Assembly (NCBI GenBank): GCA_964017235.1 | Contig: OZ024927.1 | Location: 22,091,160 to 22,155,159 of the forward strand | Direction of reading: 5' to 3' | Length of the DNA stretch: 64,000 nucleotides | DNA from: Sabellastarte sp. h YS-2021 | Taxonomy: Eukaryota > Annelida > Polychaeta > Sabellida > Sabellidae | Part shown: positions 12,801 to 24,800 of the stretch, piece by piece | How positions within the stretch are numbered: the stretch's first letter is position 1 | Layout of the letters: each line of letters starts with the position of its first letter | Notes under the pieces: generated by a model | Told to the model about the DNA's origin: nothing | The model's database searches: none | Seen by the model: only the letters and a program-made list of their open reading frames with translations | Translations under genes and position numbers: made by a program

Positions 12801-15800
12801 AAAATATTATAAAATTTCACGAAAATATGGCAATAAACACATGCACAATATAGTTAGTATTTCATTTCATTTTTGAATATTTGAAGTAATACAAAGCCGT
12901 ATGTAGTCTAGAAAACTGGGCTGATTTTGTAACTATCTTATTGGAACATGAATATTCATGAGCAACATCGTTGTTTAAAAATTTAAAATAAGATAAGAGT
13001 TATTTTGATTCTTTAGAGTTATGATTGACAAATCTATAATAGAAAGGAAACCAAGATAGATATCAATTTAGGAAAATAAACTTCAGAAAAAGTAACAATT
13101 ATTATATTGGTATATATATTCTGAATAATTGGTCTTTGCTTTTTTAAAAAATATTATATATATTTCTTTTTGCAAACATAACACTTATAAATTGCTACAT
13201 AAGATGGAAATATACATCCACTACTGCAGGTCATTTCTCCCTTTGCAGGAATAGAGGAAAATATTTATTTTATATTTCTGTTATTTTAATAACATCATTC
13301 CTGGTTGTTTGTGAAAGAAATTGCCTGATACAAACATTAAACTACACTACTCTGTCATTTGAACCCCTTCACCAAAGGAATTACTTGTTTCTTGCCATGT
13401 TATCAGTCCGCCGTCCCCACCGCCGAATTTTTACAATATGTGAAACATATATATGTAACAATATATACAGATTGGCAGATTTTTTAGGTATTTTAAAAAT
13501 GTGCATAAAAATGCCTTTTCCATGCAATTGTGTTTCATTCAGTTGTTATATACAAAGTATTTATTTCAGCAAGGGTTGTCTTCAAACATTTAATTTTTTA
13601 ATGTATTTTCAGGTAAATAATATGAGGCATAACATGAAGAACAAAGATGCAAATGAAGATGCCAGATACAAATACAATTGTGCCTTATCCTAAGTTATCC
13701 TGAATGACTTTGCTGTCCCACAGAATGGATATTTTTTCAAGGGTGATTGACTGATAAACCTCATTACTGTGACCAGATAATGATAAATCATTTAATGAAA
13801 TCAAATGAAATTGGCTTTAGAAATTATTTTTAAATTAAAAAAAAAAGAATATTAATGTAAAGAACTTGTGAAATAAACAACACAAATGGCGTTTGAATAT
13901 GAATAAACAAAATATATGAAATCAAAGAAAAGATTTTTTAACACCTACATGGAGCACCTACATACAAACCTGGAGTAAACCCCACAAGCATCGAGGAGGT
14001 GGATGGTCCCCAGTCAAAACAATTTTACAATTCCAAATTATTTATTTGGGTTTTTGTTATCATTTTGAACACTGTATAGGTCATTTCACAAGTAATTTTG
14101 TGGGCAGGGGAAACCAGTACATGCAGTTGGTCAAGGTTCAGTACTGTAAACTGCCGACCATTGGCAAGTAACTACCAAGTTTCCCACATAGGGTCTGGGT
14201 TTGAACCACAGACCTCAGAGGTGGGAGGTGAGCGTGTTACCACAGTAAATACCACTCCATCCCTGCAATTTCAAATTTGACACTTACTTATGAAAAGCAA
14301 TAAAAAACAGGAATAATACTAAGAAACAAAACTGTGGGTTTGATTTATTTGTTGTTTTACATCGTGTTTAACAGTCAGGGTCATATTGTGACGGTATACT
14401 TTGGAGGAAACATTGTATACTAGCTGGTCAAAATTCTGCACTGTCCACCACTGGGATCGGCAAGTAACTACCAACTTTTTATCATGAAGCACCAAATCGA
14501 GATTCAAACCAGCAACCTCAGAGGTTGAAAGTGAGCACTCTTACCCCTACATCACCAAGCCCCAATCAAAACTGTAGGAGAAACATGCATGATTTTTTGG
14601 TTAGTCAATCCTGTTTGACCTTGAAGTGAGAGTCAAAGGTTAGATGAACAAAAGCACTCAAGGTCTGTGTCAATACTTTATTGTTTCTAACTTTGGCACA
14701 AGGGTGCCAATAACTGCCAACCATTGCCCAGTAGTCAATGTACATCAGTCCAATCGTATCTGGCCTAGGTTCAATGTCTCCTCTATTGTTTACACATTTT
14801 TGAGTTTAAGTGGCAACCTTAAGATTAATGAATGAGTAAGTTACTCATTCATTTTGAGTACATCTAACAATTTATAAGCCCTTAATAACAACAGTACTAT
14901 GATCATATTTTTTTTTTGCATAGTTACAAATTTAAGGTGGCCCTAACACTAGTGGCATTGGTATTGACACCTCCAACATTAATTCACTTCTTACTTAAAA
15001 ATATATGGAAACTCTGAAAACTTGAAGAAAATCCATTCACAACTTTTTGAGTTACGCTGTTCACTAACAGGCGGACAAACTCCAATGATTACATAACCTC
15101 AGCTGGTGGCTGTAATGATACTAATAAACAAAACTGTGGGAGATACATGGCATGATTTTTTGATTAGTCGATCCTGTCTGACCTTGAGGCAAGAGTCAAA
15201 GGTTAGATGAACAAAAGCACTCTACCTCTGAGGTTGCTGGTTCGAAACTTCGAATCTCGGCCCGGGTGTTAGAAAGTTGGTAGTTACTTGCCGATGCCCG
15301 GTGGTTTACAGCGCAGAATATTGACCAACCAGTATGTACTAGTTCCTCCACCCATAAACTACCTGTCACAATATGACCCTGGCTGTTGAACTTGACATAA
15401 AACAAAAAAATAAATCTAAATTTAAGGGTAGCAATAACTGCTAGCCAAGGACCAATAACCAACATACATCAGTCCAACAGTGGAATCGTATCTGGGTAAA
15501 TAAGAGCACTCAGAGCTTGCATACCTCTGCCTAGGTTCAATGTCACCTGTATTGCAATACTGAGTGCAATGACAAAAAAAAAACATTTTCGAAATTTAAT
15601 GGCAACCTTAAGATTAATGAACGAGTACAGTTAAATCTATAGCTGACAAAAACTCCTCCAACAATTTACAAGGGCATTTGTAAGCCCTTAAAGTAATAAC
15701 AGTAACACGATCATATACTTTTTGCATATTTACAAAATTCTAGAAAATCAGGAAAATGCTCAGACATGAATGGCCTTAAATCAGCTACGATTCTGACTTT

Positions 15801-18800
15801 CAGTTGGCCTTAATTTAATAAAATAAAGCTGTTGGAAAATGTCAGTTATTTAGGATTTAATGGCCTTGCATGGTATTTCAAAAATATATATTAAAATCTG
15901 ACATTTTTGCTTTTAAAAAAATTCTCAAAATTCTCAATAAACTTACATCTTTGGAAAGCCACGAATATAACCTTTCTTCTGGTCTTTATTTCATGAAAAT
16001 CCGTCCATAAATACCAAAGTTATGGAAGATTTTACAACACCCCATCACAAAAAGAGTACAAGTATCCTTATATGCACTGAGCGATAATTGGTTATATATG
16101 CTCAAAAGTTCCCTTTTTGAAAATGACTTAAAGAAACTGATGTAGATTGTATTGAATCAGTATATCATACAACATTTTGTGGTAAAATGCTTTTCAAACA
16201 ATCAGTACTTTCTTTACATTAAAGAAAATTATAAAACTGCTTTCTACTCTTCCAAGTTACTTCCTACACCTCTCGAACTTTGACCCGGAAACGATACAAC
16301 CTGTTACCGCATGCGCACTTCGAAACTGTGAACTCGCTTATTTTACTGCTGAAGAATTTCCTCGAAATGACGTGATAACTTCTAGGACATGCAAAAGCGC
16401 CTTCGAGTGGTTGAAGGTAAAACTACGGAGTTTGAATATTTTCATTGTCTCTGCCAGAGGTTTCCTCGATTTTGATTGGCTAAACGAAAAATGTATAGTA
16501 CTACCGTGACGTCACTTCATTCATTAATTTCTTTGCGGTTTATTTGTTTGACAAATGGGTAGATGCGCAGACAACATTTTTACATTAACAGTGACTGCGT
16601 GATAAACCAGCAGACCAATAAATTAATTGGGGTTTCACCTCTAGAAACCAGCAGACGAAACGGTTAAAAAAGACTCGTTCGAGTAGGCCACTACAATGGG
16701 AAAAACAATAGTTTCTAGGACATACGGGTTCTTTGAGAAAGCCAGATGAAGTGGTAGACATGCTTTTTACTTCATAAAATATAACTTAATAAAGGCATTA
16801 AAAATCTTCAAAATGGCAGAGTGTATAATATACACCTTAGTGTACAGATATGTGAAGAAATATTATGCAGAATTTGATATTTAGGGGCTTAAACGGCCAA
16901 TTTAAAATCGTGGCCTCAACTCAGTACATAACTCGAATCAAAGATTCGACTAAAAATTGGTGAAACGACATTAAGAAGATCTTTAATACCTTGGATTTAT
17001 GGAATATTTATGACCAAAAACAGCTGTGTAATCTTCAGGTAGTACATGAAAAACTAAGGCTTGAATGTCAGGAAGAGTGGAGACAGATTATCCACACCAA
17101 ACCAAAACTAAGATCATTTTTAAAGTTTATCATACAGAAGAATACTTGAAGCTGTGTATAACAAAATACCAGCGCTCCCTACTGTGCCAATTTAGGGCTG
17201 GCATCCTACCATTGAGGATTGAAACAGGAAGATTTCATATTAAAAGTGATATAGAAAATGGCAATGTTAGGCACCTTCAGGTCGAAGAACGCACCTCCCA
17301 AATGTGTAACTCTCCTGAAATAGAAAATGAATTCCACTTTCTATTGGTATGTCCTCCTTATAATGACTATAGGGCAAATTTATTCAACAGCATTAGAGTG
17401 TCACATGAATTTAATACAGTGACCATGGAAGAGAAATATATATTTATTAACAAGATGTGTAAAAAAATCTAGCCAAATATATATGTCTTTCCTGGGAAAG
17501 GAGAAAGAGTATTTTATATAATTAATAATGTTTAAATTGCTAACTGTTATGAGTTTGCCTATGATAAAGTGTTTTAAGATTAGGGCAATGTATAGGTCTT
17601 CATACCTACAGTTGGTATAGGTGACATATAAGCCCATGTAGGGCTGGGTACAACTCCATCTGTTATAATAGACTCTGTATTTATACTTGTATGTACATGT
17701 CACTATAATAAATAAACTATCTATCTATCTTTGATTTCCCACTAAATAAAACTTTCCCACTGTGGTCAAAACCGCCTCTGCTTGATAAAGAGGTCATAAT
17801 TTCATTTATGAGTCTCATGCTTCGTGTTTTCCCTAATTTAGGAAAATCGCAATTAAAGAAGAAGAAAATGCCTTTTCCCGGATTTTAGCCGCAGGTAATC
17901 TTTCACACAAGTTATTACCATAATGATATATGTCATGAGGGTAGTAATACAGTTAAATAATTTCGGGCATCAGCTGACAAAATATGAGTATAAGTAGCGT
18001 GTTATGTTATCAGTGTTCAGCAGTTTGATTTTGACTCAGAAATTACTGAAAAGGGTTTAATGTTTTTGTTTCCAGTTTATGTATCCAGAATGTAGTTCTA
18101 AAGGGGTGGGATAACATGACAGAAGAATTTTACTCGTAATTCAGAATTGATTTGTTTTCCTAACTAAATTCCATGAAGGTGTGGGTTTTCACCAGGTTGC
18201 ATAGCCTGGAACCAAGTAACAGTTGCAATTACAAAGCACCCCTCTCAATGCCAATACAAGACCACCACTTGTTTTGATAACCTACAGGTTGGTTTGAAAT
18301 AAAAAGAACCCTAGTAGCTCTAGTACCAAAAATAAGTGATATGTAAACAGTAGTAATTATGACCCAAAACGGCTGTGGCAGACACATTGTTTTTCAAAAT
18401 AAGAGTATTCTCAGGCAAGACTTTTTATAAACAAATGCACACTGTAAGTCTGAGAAGCCTAGATGTAAAACCTTTGGTAGGGGAATGGTACCAATAAGAT
18501 ATCTTTACCTACTGTAATGACAGTGCCGCTGGCCCAATGGAGTGAAGTAAGAATACTACTAAGGATCTGAAAATGTAGGACACATGTAATAGGCTGTGCT
18601 GGGGGTATTCATGAATGGTCTTAGCCAAATCTTAGTTCCTAGGCTTACGTTGGCTCTATATGTGTGCAAAAGTCAATCATAGGACATGACAAGGACCGCT
18701 TGTGAATGCAACCCTTGAAGTTACAAGAACAAGAATCATAGAAGTACAAAAATCAAACATGTACACATACATGTTGTTAATCTTTGAGATTCTACCTGTG

Positions 18801-21800
18801 CTTTTAAACCATTTGGAAATAGTGCCTGGACGACTTATATTGACACATATTAACACGCTAGAGTATATGTACTGCATAAAGTCAGTATTAAATAATCTTA
18901 TTCTATGACAATGAAATGTTTCACGTTCAGTTTTTGCGCTGATTCTTGCTCTAAAAATATAAAACCAAACTGTAAACACTTCCTGGCATTGGAAGTGAGT
19001 GGTTTAATATCACATTCTGCTGATTTAAAGTTTACCTTTGTGCTTTGTTGCTCTGAAATACTTCAGTTTAAATCTGATCGCAAAAGAATTACAACCACCA
19101 TGTAGTTGCTCCTCCCTACACCTACTCGCAGGTGGAGAGCTCCTCTGTTGTGTTTCTACGGAAACACAGAGTAGACTGCCAAACCAGCCTATGATCCTCC
19201 AGTAAACAGTCAAAACGTTTTTAAATGGTTTAAAATTTTACAAAACGTTTTAAAACCCTATTAAACCCCTATCTAATGATTTACTAAACATTTCCAAGTA
19301 AAACGTTTTATAAATATTCTCTATACAAACATTTTTGCTGAAAACAATTATTAAACGTTTATAAAATAATCCAAGAAACTAGCTTTGACTGGAAATGTTC
19401 TTTAAACATTTAGTAATACTATTCACAGGTCTACTAAAATGAATATGTAAAATGTATTTAATGTATAATGCAGTAATAAATATGATTTACCTTTGTATAC
19501 TGATGAAAGAAATTACTATAATAATGCAGCCTTGAATTTACAGTCTCTTTACATGTTAAGTTAATATAAACATCCACACTGGAATTGACCTAATGACCTC
19601 TGAGGTGGCCTTGAACAACAGCAGAAAGGGCAGCTTTGCTGTTTACTGAAACAGGGACTGACTTGGACCAAGTTACAGAGAACATAGCAAATTTTGACTG
19701 AGGTTATTCACTATACTGCGGGAGATGAAGAGACCCCAGAGTTTATACTAAAACATCAAGAAATTATAAGAATTTCAGAAAAAGATCTACAAATTTTTTT
19801 AAAAGACATGACATTATACAAAATAAGAAATAACCCCAAACCCAAGACCAGGAGTGGGAACCTTATAAAGCATTTATAAAAGTCCAAGTGCCATAAAGCT
19901 TTATTTCTTGGATGGGTATGTGGACATTAAAGGCAAAGGTCACCCCTGACCTTCTGAAGTCATGGAAGGTATGAAAGGCTGGTTTGATACCCAACTTTTG
20001 GTTAATACTTTTCAAAGTTTTTCGAATCCGTGAATCAGTGAGAGGGATTAAACCCTAGGGACCACAGATCTGAAATAGTGATGTGGTAGAAGACATAGGG
20101 TAAGCCTTGAATAGGGCTTCCAAAGCTGAATTAGGTCATATCAGTTTTGGTGAAGCTTAGGCATTGTCTCGATCAACTTAATTAACACTTTGAGAAATTT
20201 CTTTGTGAAAAGTATGTCTTTCCCTGTCAAATGTCTGGTGAGGTCAAAGCATGTAATGGCATGGGGAACAATGTTTGACAACCATAAGAAGGTAAAAAAG
20301 TGTAAGAGAAATGCTGCCCTGTAAACCAAGCTTGACGTCATATTTTCACATGCAGCTGAGATCTGACTCAACCTAAGTATGGTCATTATATTATGTGGTT
20401 TAACAGTTGAAGGTCGACTGATTCTGAAGGTCTTAAGAAAATACTTGATCTTTGGATGGTCAAAAATCATAAATGTAGATCTTAATGGTCGACACGTGGT
20501 TTTCAACCATACAAGTCGAGCAATTATTGATGACTAAACATTCTAGAAATATCCACCTCTGCCAGAACGCCATTACGACAGATACAGAAAGTCACAGAAG
20601 TTCTAACCATAGTAGAATAGGCACCAAGCATCTTGGGATCAATAACTTGGTGAAGCCTAGTGGCAGCCTTGGCAGAAAGTGTAGCATCCCTAACTACTAT
20701 TATTAGATAGGTGTGCAATACAAGTGCATTGGAGAGGTTGCGAACAACGTTTTAAAGTCTGTATCTGTTTTCTGCTACATTATACATCAGTGATTTATAA
20801 ACGTCACTCCACAACGTCAAAGTACCAGCCGTTACATATTTTATGTTACATATATATATATATAACAGGAGACCCAGGATCGATTCAAGTTGACGCTTTG
20901 ATGCAATGTCCCAGGAAAGCCACTGACACTTGGTCTCTGTAATGTCAGGCAACATATCTGTAGGTATAGCTGTAGTACCATGTACAGTGTCAATGAAAAC
21001 ACCCAGACACATTATTTGTATCGAAGGAGGAACCAGCTTCTTCTGCCTTATGGTCAAACCAAGTTCATTCATGAGATTAATGAGTGCTGCATATGAGATG
21101 GACGCAATGCTCGAAGTGCTGTCCCCAACTTAATCCTCAATATACGCAATTATGGTATAGCCTTTCTGACGCATAGCGTACCTGATACCATGTCTTAGCC
21201 ATTCAAAAATTTGGCTGCCATGAAATGTACCCAAATGGGATGCAGGTGTCAACGTAATAACCCTGGCATTCTAAACCCAGGAGATCATAAACCCCAGGGT
21301 CCACTTTTACATGATGCAACACACGTGACACATCTATTTCACATGGCAAAGCACCACGGCCCAGTATTTAACTCAATAGTAGTGAAATTTACTGTTAGAA
21401 AAGTGAGAAAATATTTGCTATCCATTATGGGTTTTTGTCAATATCAGCTTTGACAGAGGCCCGAAAGGAGCCAGCTTAAGTCAATTATAACTCGACACCT
21501 GTCTGAATTGAGTTTTGCCCTGGCCATAAACAGTGAACTGTGGCCTAAAGCAATAGGAGGACAAGAAAAAGGACCCAGAAGAGCACCATGATCCAATTAC
21601 TCTGCTACATATGCCTTGACGTCTTCGGGAAAGTCAACAGCTGACTTGTGATTGCCTGTTTCATACCTGAGATTACAATTCCTGCTAAAATCCAAAGGAA
21701 AGCCAAATTCCAGCAATTAAAATAATTTCTGATTCCAATAGTCTGTCAAATTGTCTTTCTGGGCCTGAACATTCAATTGTGATTTTACAGGTAGCCTTGA

Positions 21801-24800
21801 CAATCATGTGCAGGTCTCAAGTGCTCATGTCCAAACTGAGAGGCATTCTTTACTCGTCTATGGGAATAAACCCAAAGTCAAACACAGACTGACAATGTAA
21901 TTTATTGTGTATATTAGTTTCAATTTTATCAATTACCACGCAAACATACCCAAATTGACTAGCATGAAGAATGAAATTAACAAATTTATCCTCCATATTA
22001 AAACCCAGACGGGCGACTGTTCCATTGTCTCAACTCTCCATTATTTTTGCATAATGGAGAGTTAGCACTACATTATTTTGTAACAGTGGATTGTGGTTTA
22101 GTCTAATGGCCAGTCTGCCAAGAACAAAACAAAAGGTACTTAGTATTTGCCAGTCATCCTTAGCACAATGCATTCAATATTGAAATGTTTTCACAACTTC
22201 TTTCAAATTAATTAGTTCTGTGGGTACATTTACAAAGTCTTTTCAATTCTGAATGATATTCAGAGTTCATAGAAAAATACCTCATGGAACAATGCTACCC
22301 TGAAAAAATACCTCCTGACAAAAAAACAAGCAATTTAATTTATAGAGTTGGATATTTCTTGATTCTTTGATTTCTTGATTCAATCTGACTTTTTTACAAT
22401 AATCTTCTGTGAACTTAATCAAAGGAGCAGCTAACTTTCAAACAAACTCACTGTGAAAATTTAACCCAGCATACTATATTAAAAGGAGTGTTTTTAGTGG
22501 CTCAAAATTTACTCAAGTAAAATGAGAAAAAAAAACGTAGTGCAAAAATGCAGTACTGAAATGCATTACTGCTGGGTTAAAATTTGATTTAAATTTTCAA
22601 TGTTTTTAAGTTCAAAACAAAGATTTTAATTTAAGATTTTTAATTTGCCTGATTACAGTGCATACTTCTAAAATGATACACTGTTTATGGTTGAAATGAA
22701 TTTTGTTCTCAATGTTGTGGATTAATTTTCATAGGAGGTATTTCGGGCTGGCATTTGGGTGCCAGCGAGATCATTGCTGGGGGAAGGGGACCAGGGTCCC
22801 AAATCACCATATAGCTTTAGTACTACACTTATGTATTGTGTGGCAATCTGTGATTGGTCCATTCCTTTCTATGATAAAACTGAACCCTTAGCTCTGCCAT
22901 TTCATCTGCAGACACTCAAGGGGACACATGTCAGGAAATTCAGCTGCACTTTGCACTTTACAACCATGTGTTTTTAGTTTTTTAGTTTACAATTTAAGCA
23001 CTTTACAACCATGTGTTTTTAGTTTTTTAGTTTACAATTTATGTTTTTAGTTTCTTTACCTACTGCTGTTTTTTATTGAGACGTATGATTCATAATAGCT
23101 ATGTCACAGAAGTATAACCTTAGATCTGGCAAGAGGGAGGCAGTGTTACCTGTCCAACTTCAGTTATGAGATGACCAGGACTTTGTGACCCAGATGCTGG
23201 GCGGTAGCCACCCCACCCCAGCTCAATCGCAAGTAGATTCTGAGTCCGGCAGTGATCTTGAATGTTCGGATCTGATTCATACATCCGATAATGATCATGA
23301 TGATGCAAATGAGCATAGATCTTATGATAGATTTTCTGTTGAGAATGTTAAGCTGGACAGTACAGCTGCTGACACTGCTCAGCAGTTAGCTAATCAGACA
23401 ATCTTGCAACAATTAGAAAACATTAGTGCCAGGATTGATACGTTAGAGAAAAGTAATTGCAAAAAAAAAACGGTTGACCAGTCAAAAATAAAAACAAAAA
23501 GTTTCAAAAGGGTAATTCTTCAGGCATGGCTGGTACTCTGGGTACTGCCAGTCCCAGGTCATTAAATAACACATCTCAGATGCCCAGTGGCCATATACGG
23601 TAGGCTAAAGTCCCAGTCAGACACAACCAGACACAGTCGGTGCCCCAAGTCGGAGCTGACAGCAGAGTCCCTAGTTTGCAGGAAATAAAATGTGATTCAA
23701 ACATTCAAATACAAGTATACCAGCGCTTACGTGAACTGGCAGAAATTTCCCAAACAGGTACTTCAAATAAAGTTAAATCTCAACGCAGTGGCCAGGTGGA
23801 AGTCCTGGTTCGAAACCATGTCAAGTGGCCCCATGAATTTGTGTTGGCGGGTTCTATAAAGAAACGTATTTCGTTTGACCAGCTCACCATGACTCAATGG
23901 ATGGCTGGCTTTTGCAGCACCATGAGAGAAGAAAATGATCAAAATTTGAGTCACATGTTGAGTCACATGTTGAACTATTTAATTGATCTTTTAGATGATG
24001 CACAAGATTTCTCATGGACTGCGACAAAGGCCAGCCATGCTGTGCTCCTTTGTCGTATGGAGCAAGGTGAGGTTTCAGGCTATGATCAAGTTGACCATAT
24101 TGACCGCATTAGAAGGGCAAATGCCCAAAAACATGTGGTAGGTAACACACAGCTTTTGGCTGGGTCAAACAATGCCAAAAAGAACACAGTTAGGTAAACA
24201 CTTGCCTGTTTGAATTCAAAATTCTATCCTAAATTACTCTTAAAATGTTAAAATTGTGTAGTCATGGGTGTAGATACATTTTACATTATCAGGCCCATGG
24301 TTTGTATTTGACCTTTAGTTTCACCTTTGGCTTCCGGGTCTTTGACCCCTACAAAGTTTCTAAATTGTCTTCCCTCTGCTCCATGGGCTTTGTTACAAGG
24401 CTTCCTCTGGTTCCCAGCGGACACCTTGTGCACAAACATTATATTAGTACATTATGGTCAACCATGTATTTACCTTACTTGAGTTCATTTTACATACAAA
24501 TATTTTAGATATATATATATACTGAATAGTGATGATATAAAATATTAATAAATATATATAAACCCATTACTGATCTTTATTACATGAATAATTTGATTCC
24601 TTCCCCTGGGCAATGTACTGAAATACAAAGTGTGGAGTAGGCTAGACAGAGCTCACATGCACCTGTTTTATGTGTAAATTTTGAACGGCATATTTGTACA
24701 CATATTAACACAAGTATAAAGTGTTAATTAGTTTCTTTAAGGTATGTATATGTGCCGTTCAGTAATATTTAACGCCAATCAAACTGGCATGTATATATTT

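Larger units (their letters stand above)
12045..16940. mobile_element. About 4.9 kb of DNA inserted in a LINE
   Basis: The two LINE halves are in the same orientation and adjoin in protein coordinates, so this block looks like a later insertion. Near its ends are a 10-bp inverted pair, AGTCGAATCT (about 12022) and AGATTCGACT (about 16943), and internally a roughly 90-bp inverted repeat (12387-12470 / 16250-16342). It contains no open transposase-like frame. The 13385-13693 frame (102 codons) is not recognised. 12.5-14.0 kb is AT-rich with nothing else seen. The boundaries are not secure. Confidence 0.45.
19870..22030 (-). mobile_element. Degenerate YR retrotransposon, close relative of the intact one
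   Basis: Minus-strand pol followed directly by recombinase. RNase H is deleted and gag is absent. Protein words are much closer to the intact 38.3-45.3 kb element than those of the 6-11 kb copy. Frameshifts, stops and deletions throughout. Confidence 0.85.

Noticed and set aside
13385..13693. 102-codon frame in the LINE insertion
   Set aside because: AT-rich with a Lys/Asn/Phe/Cys-biased translation, no domain and no splice evidence. Not reported as a gene.
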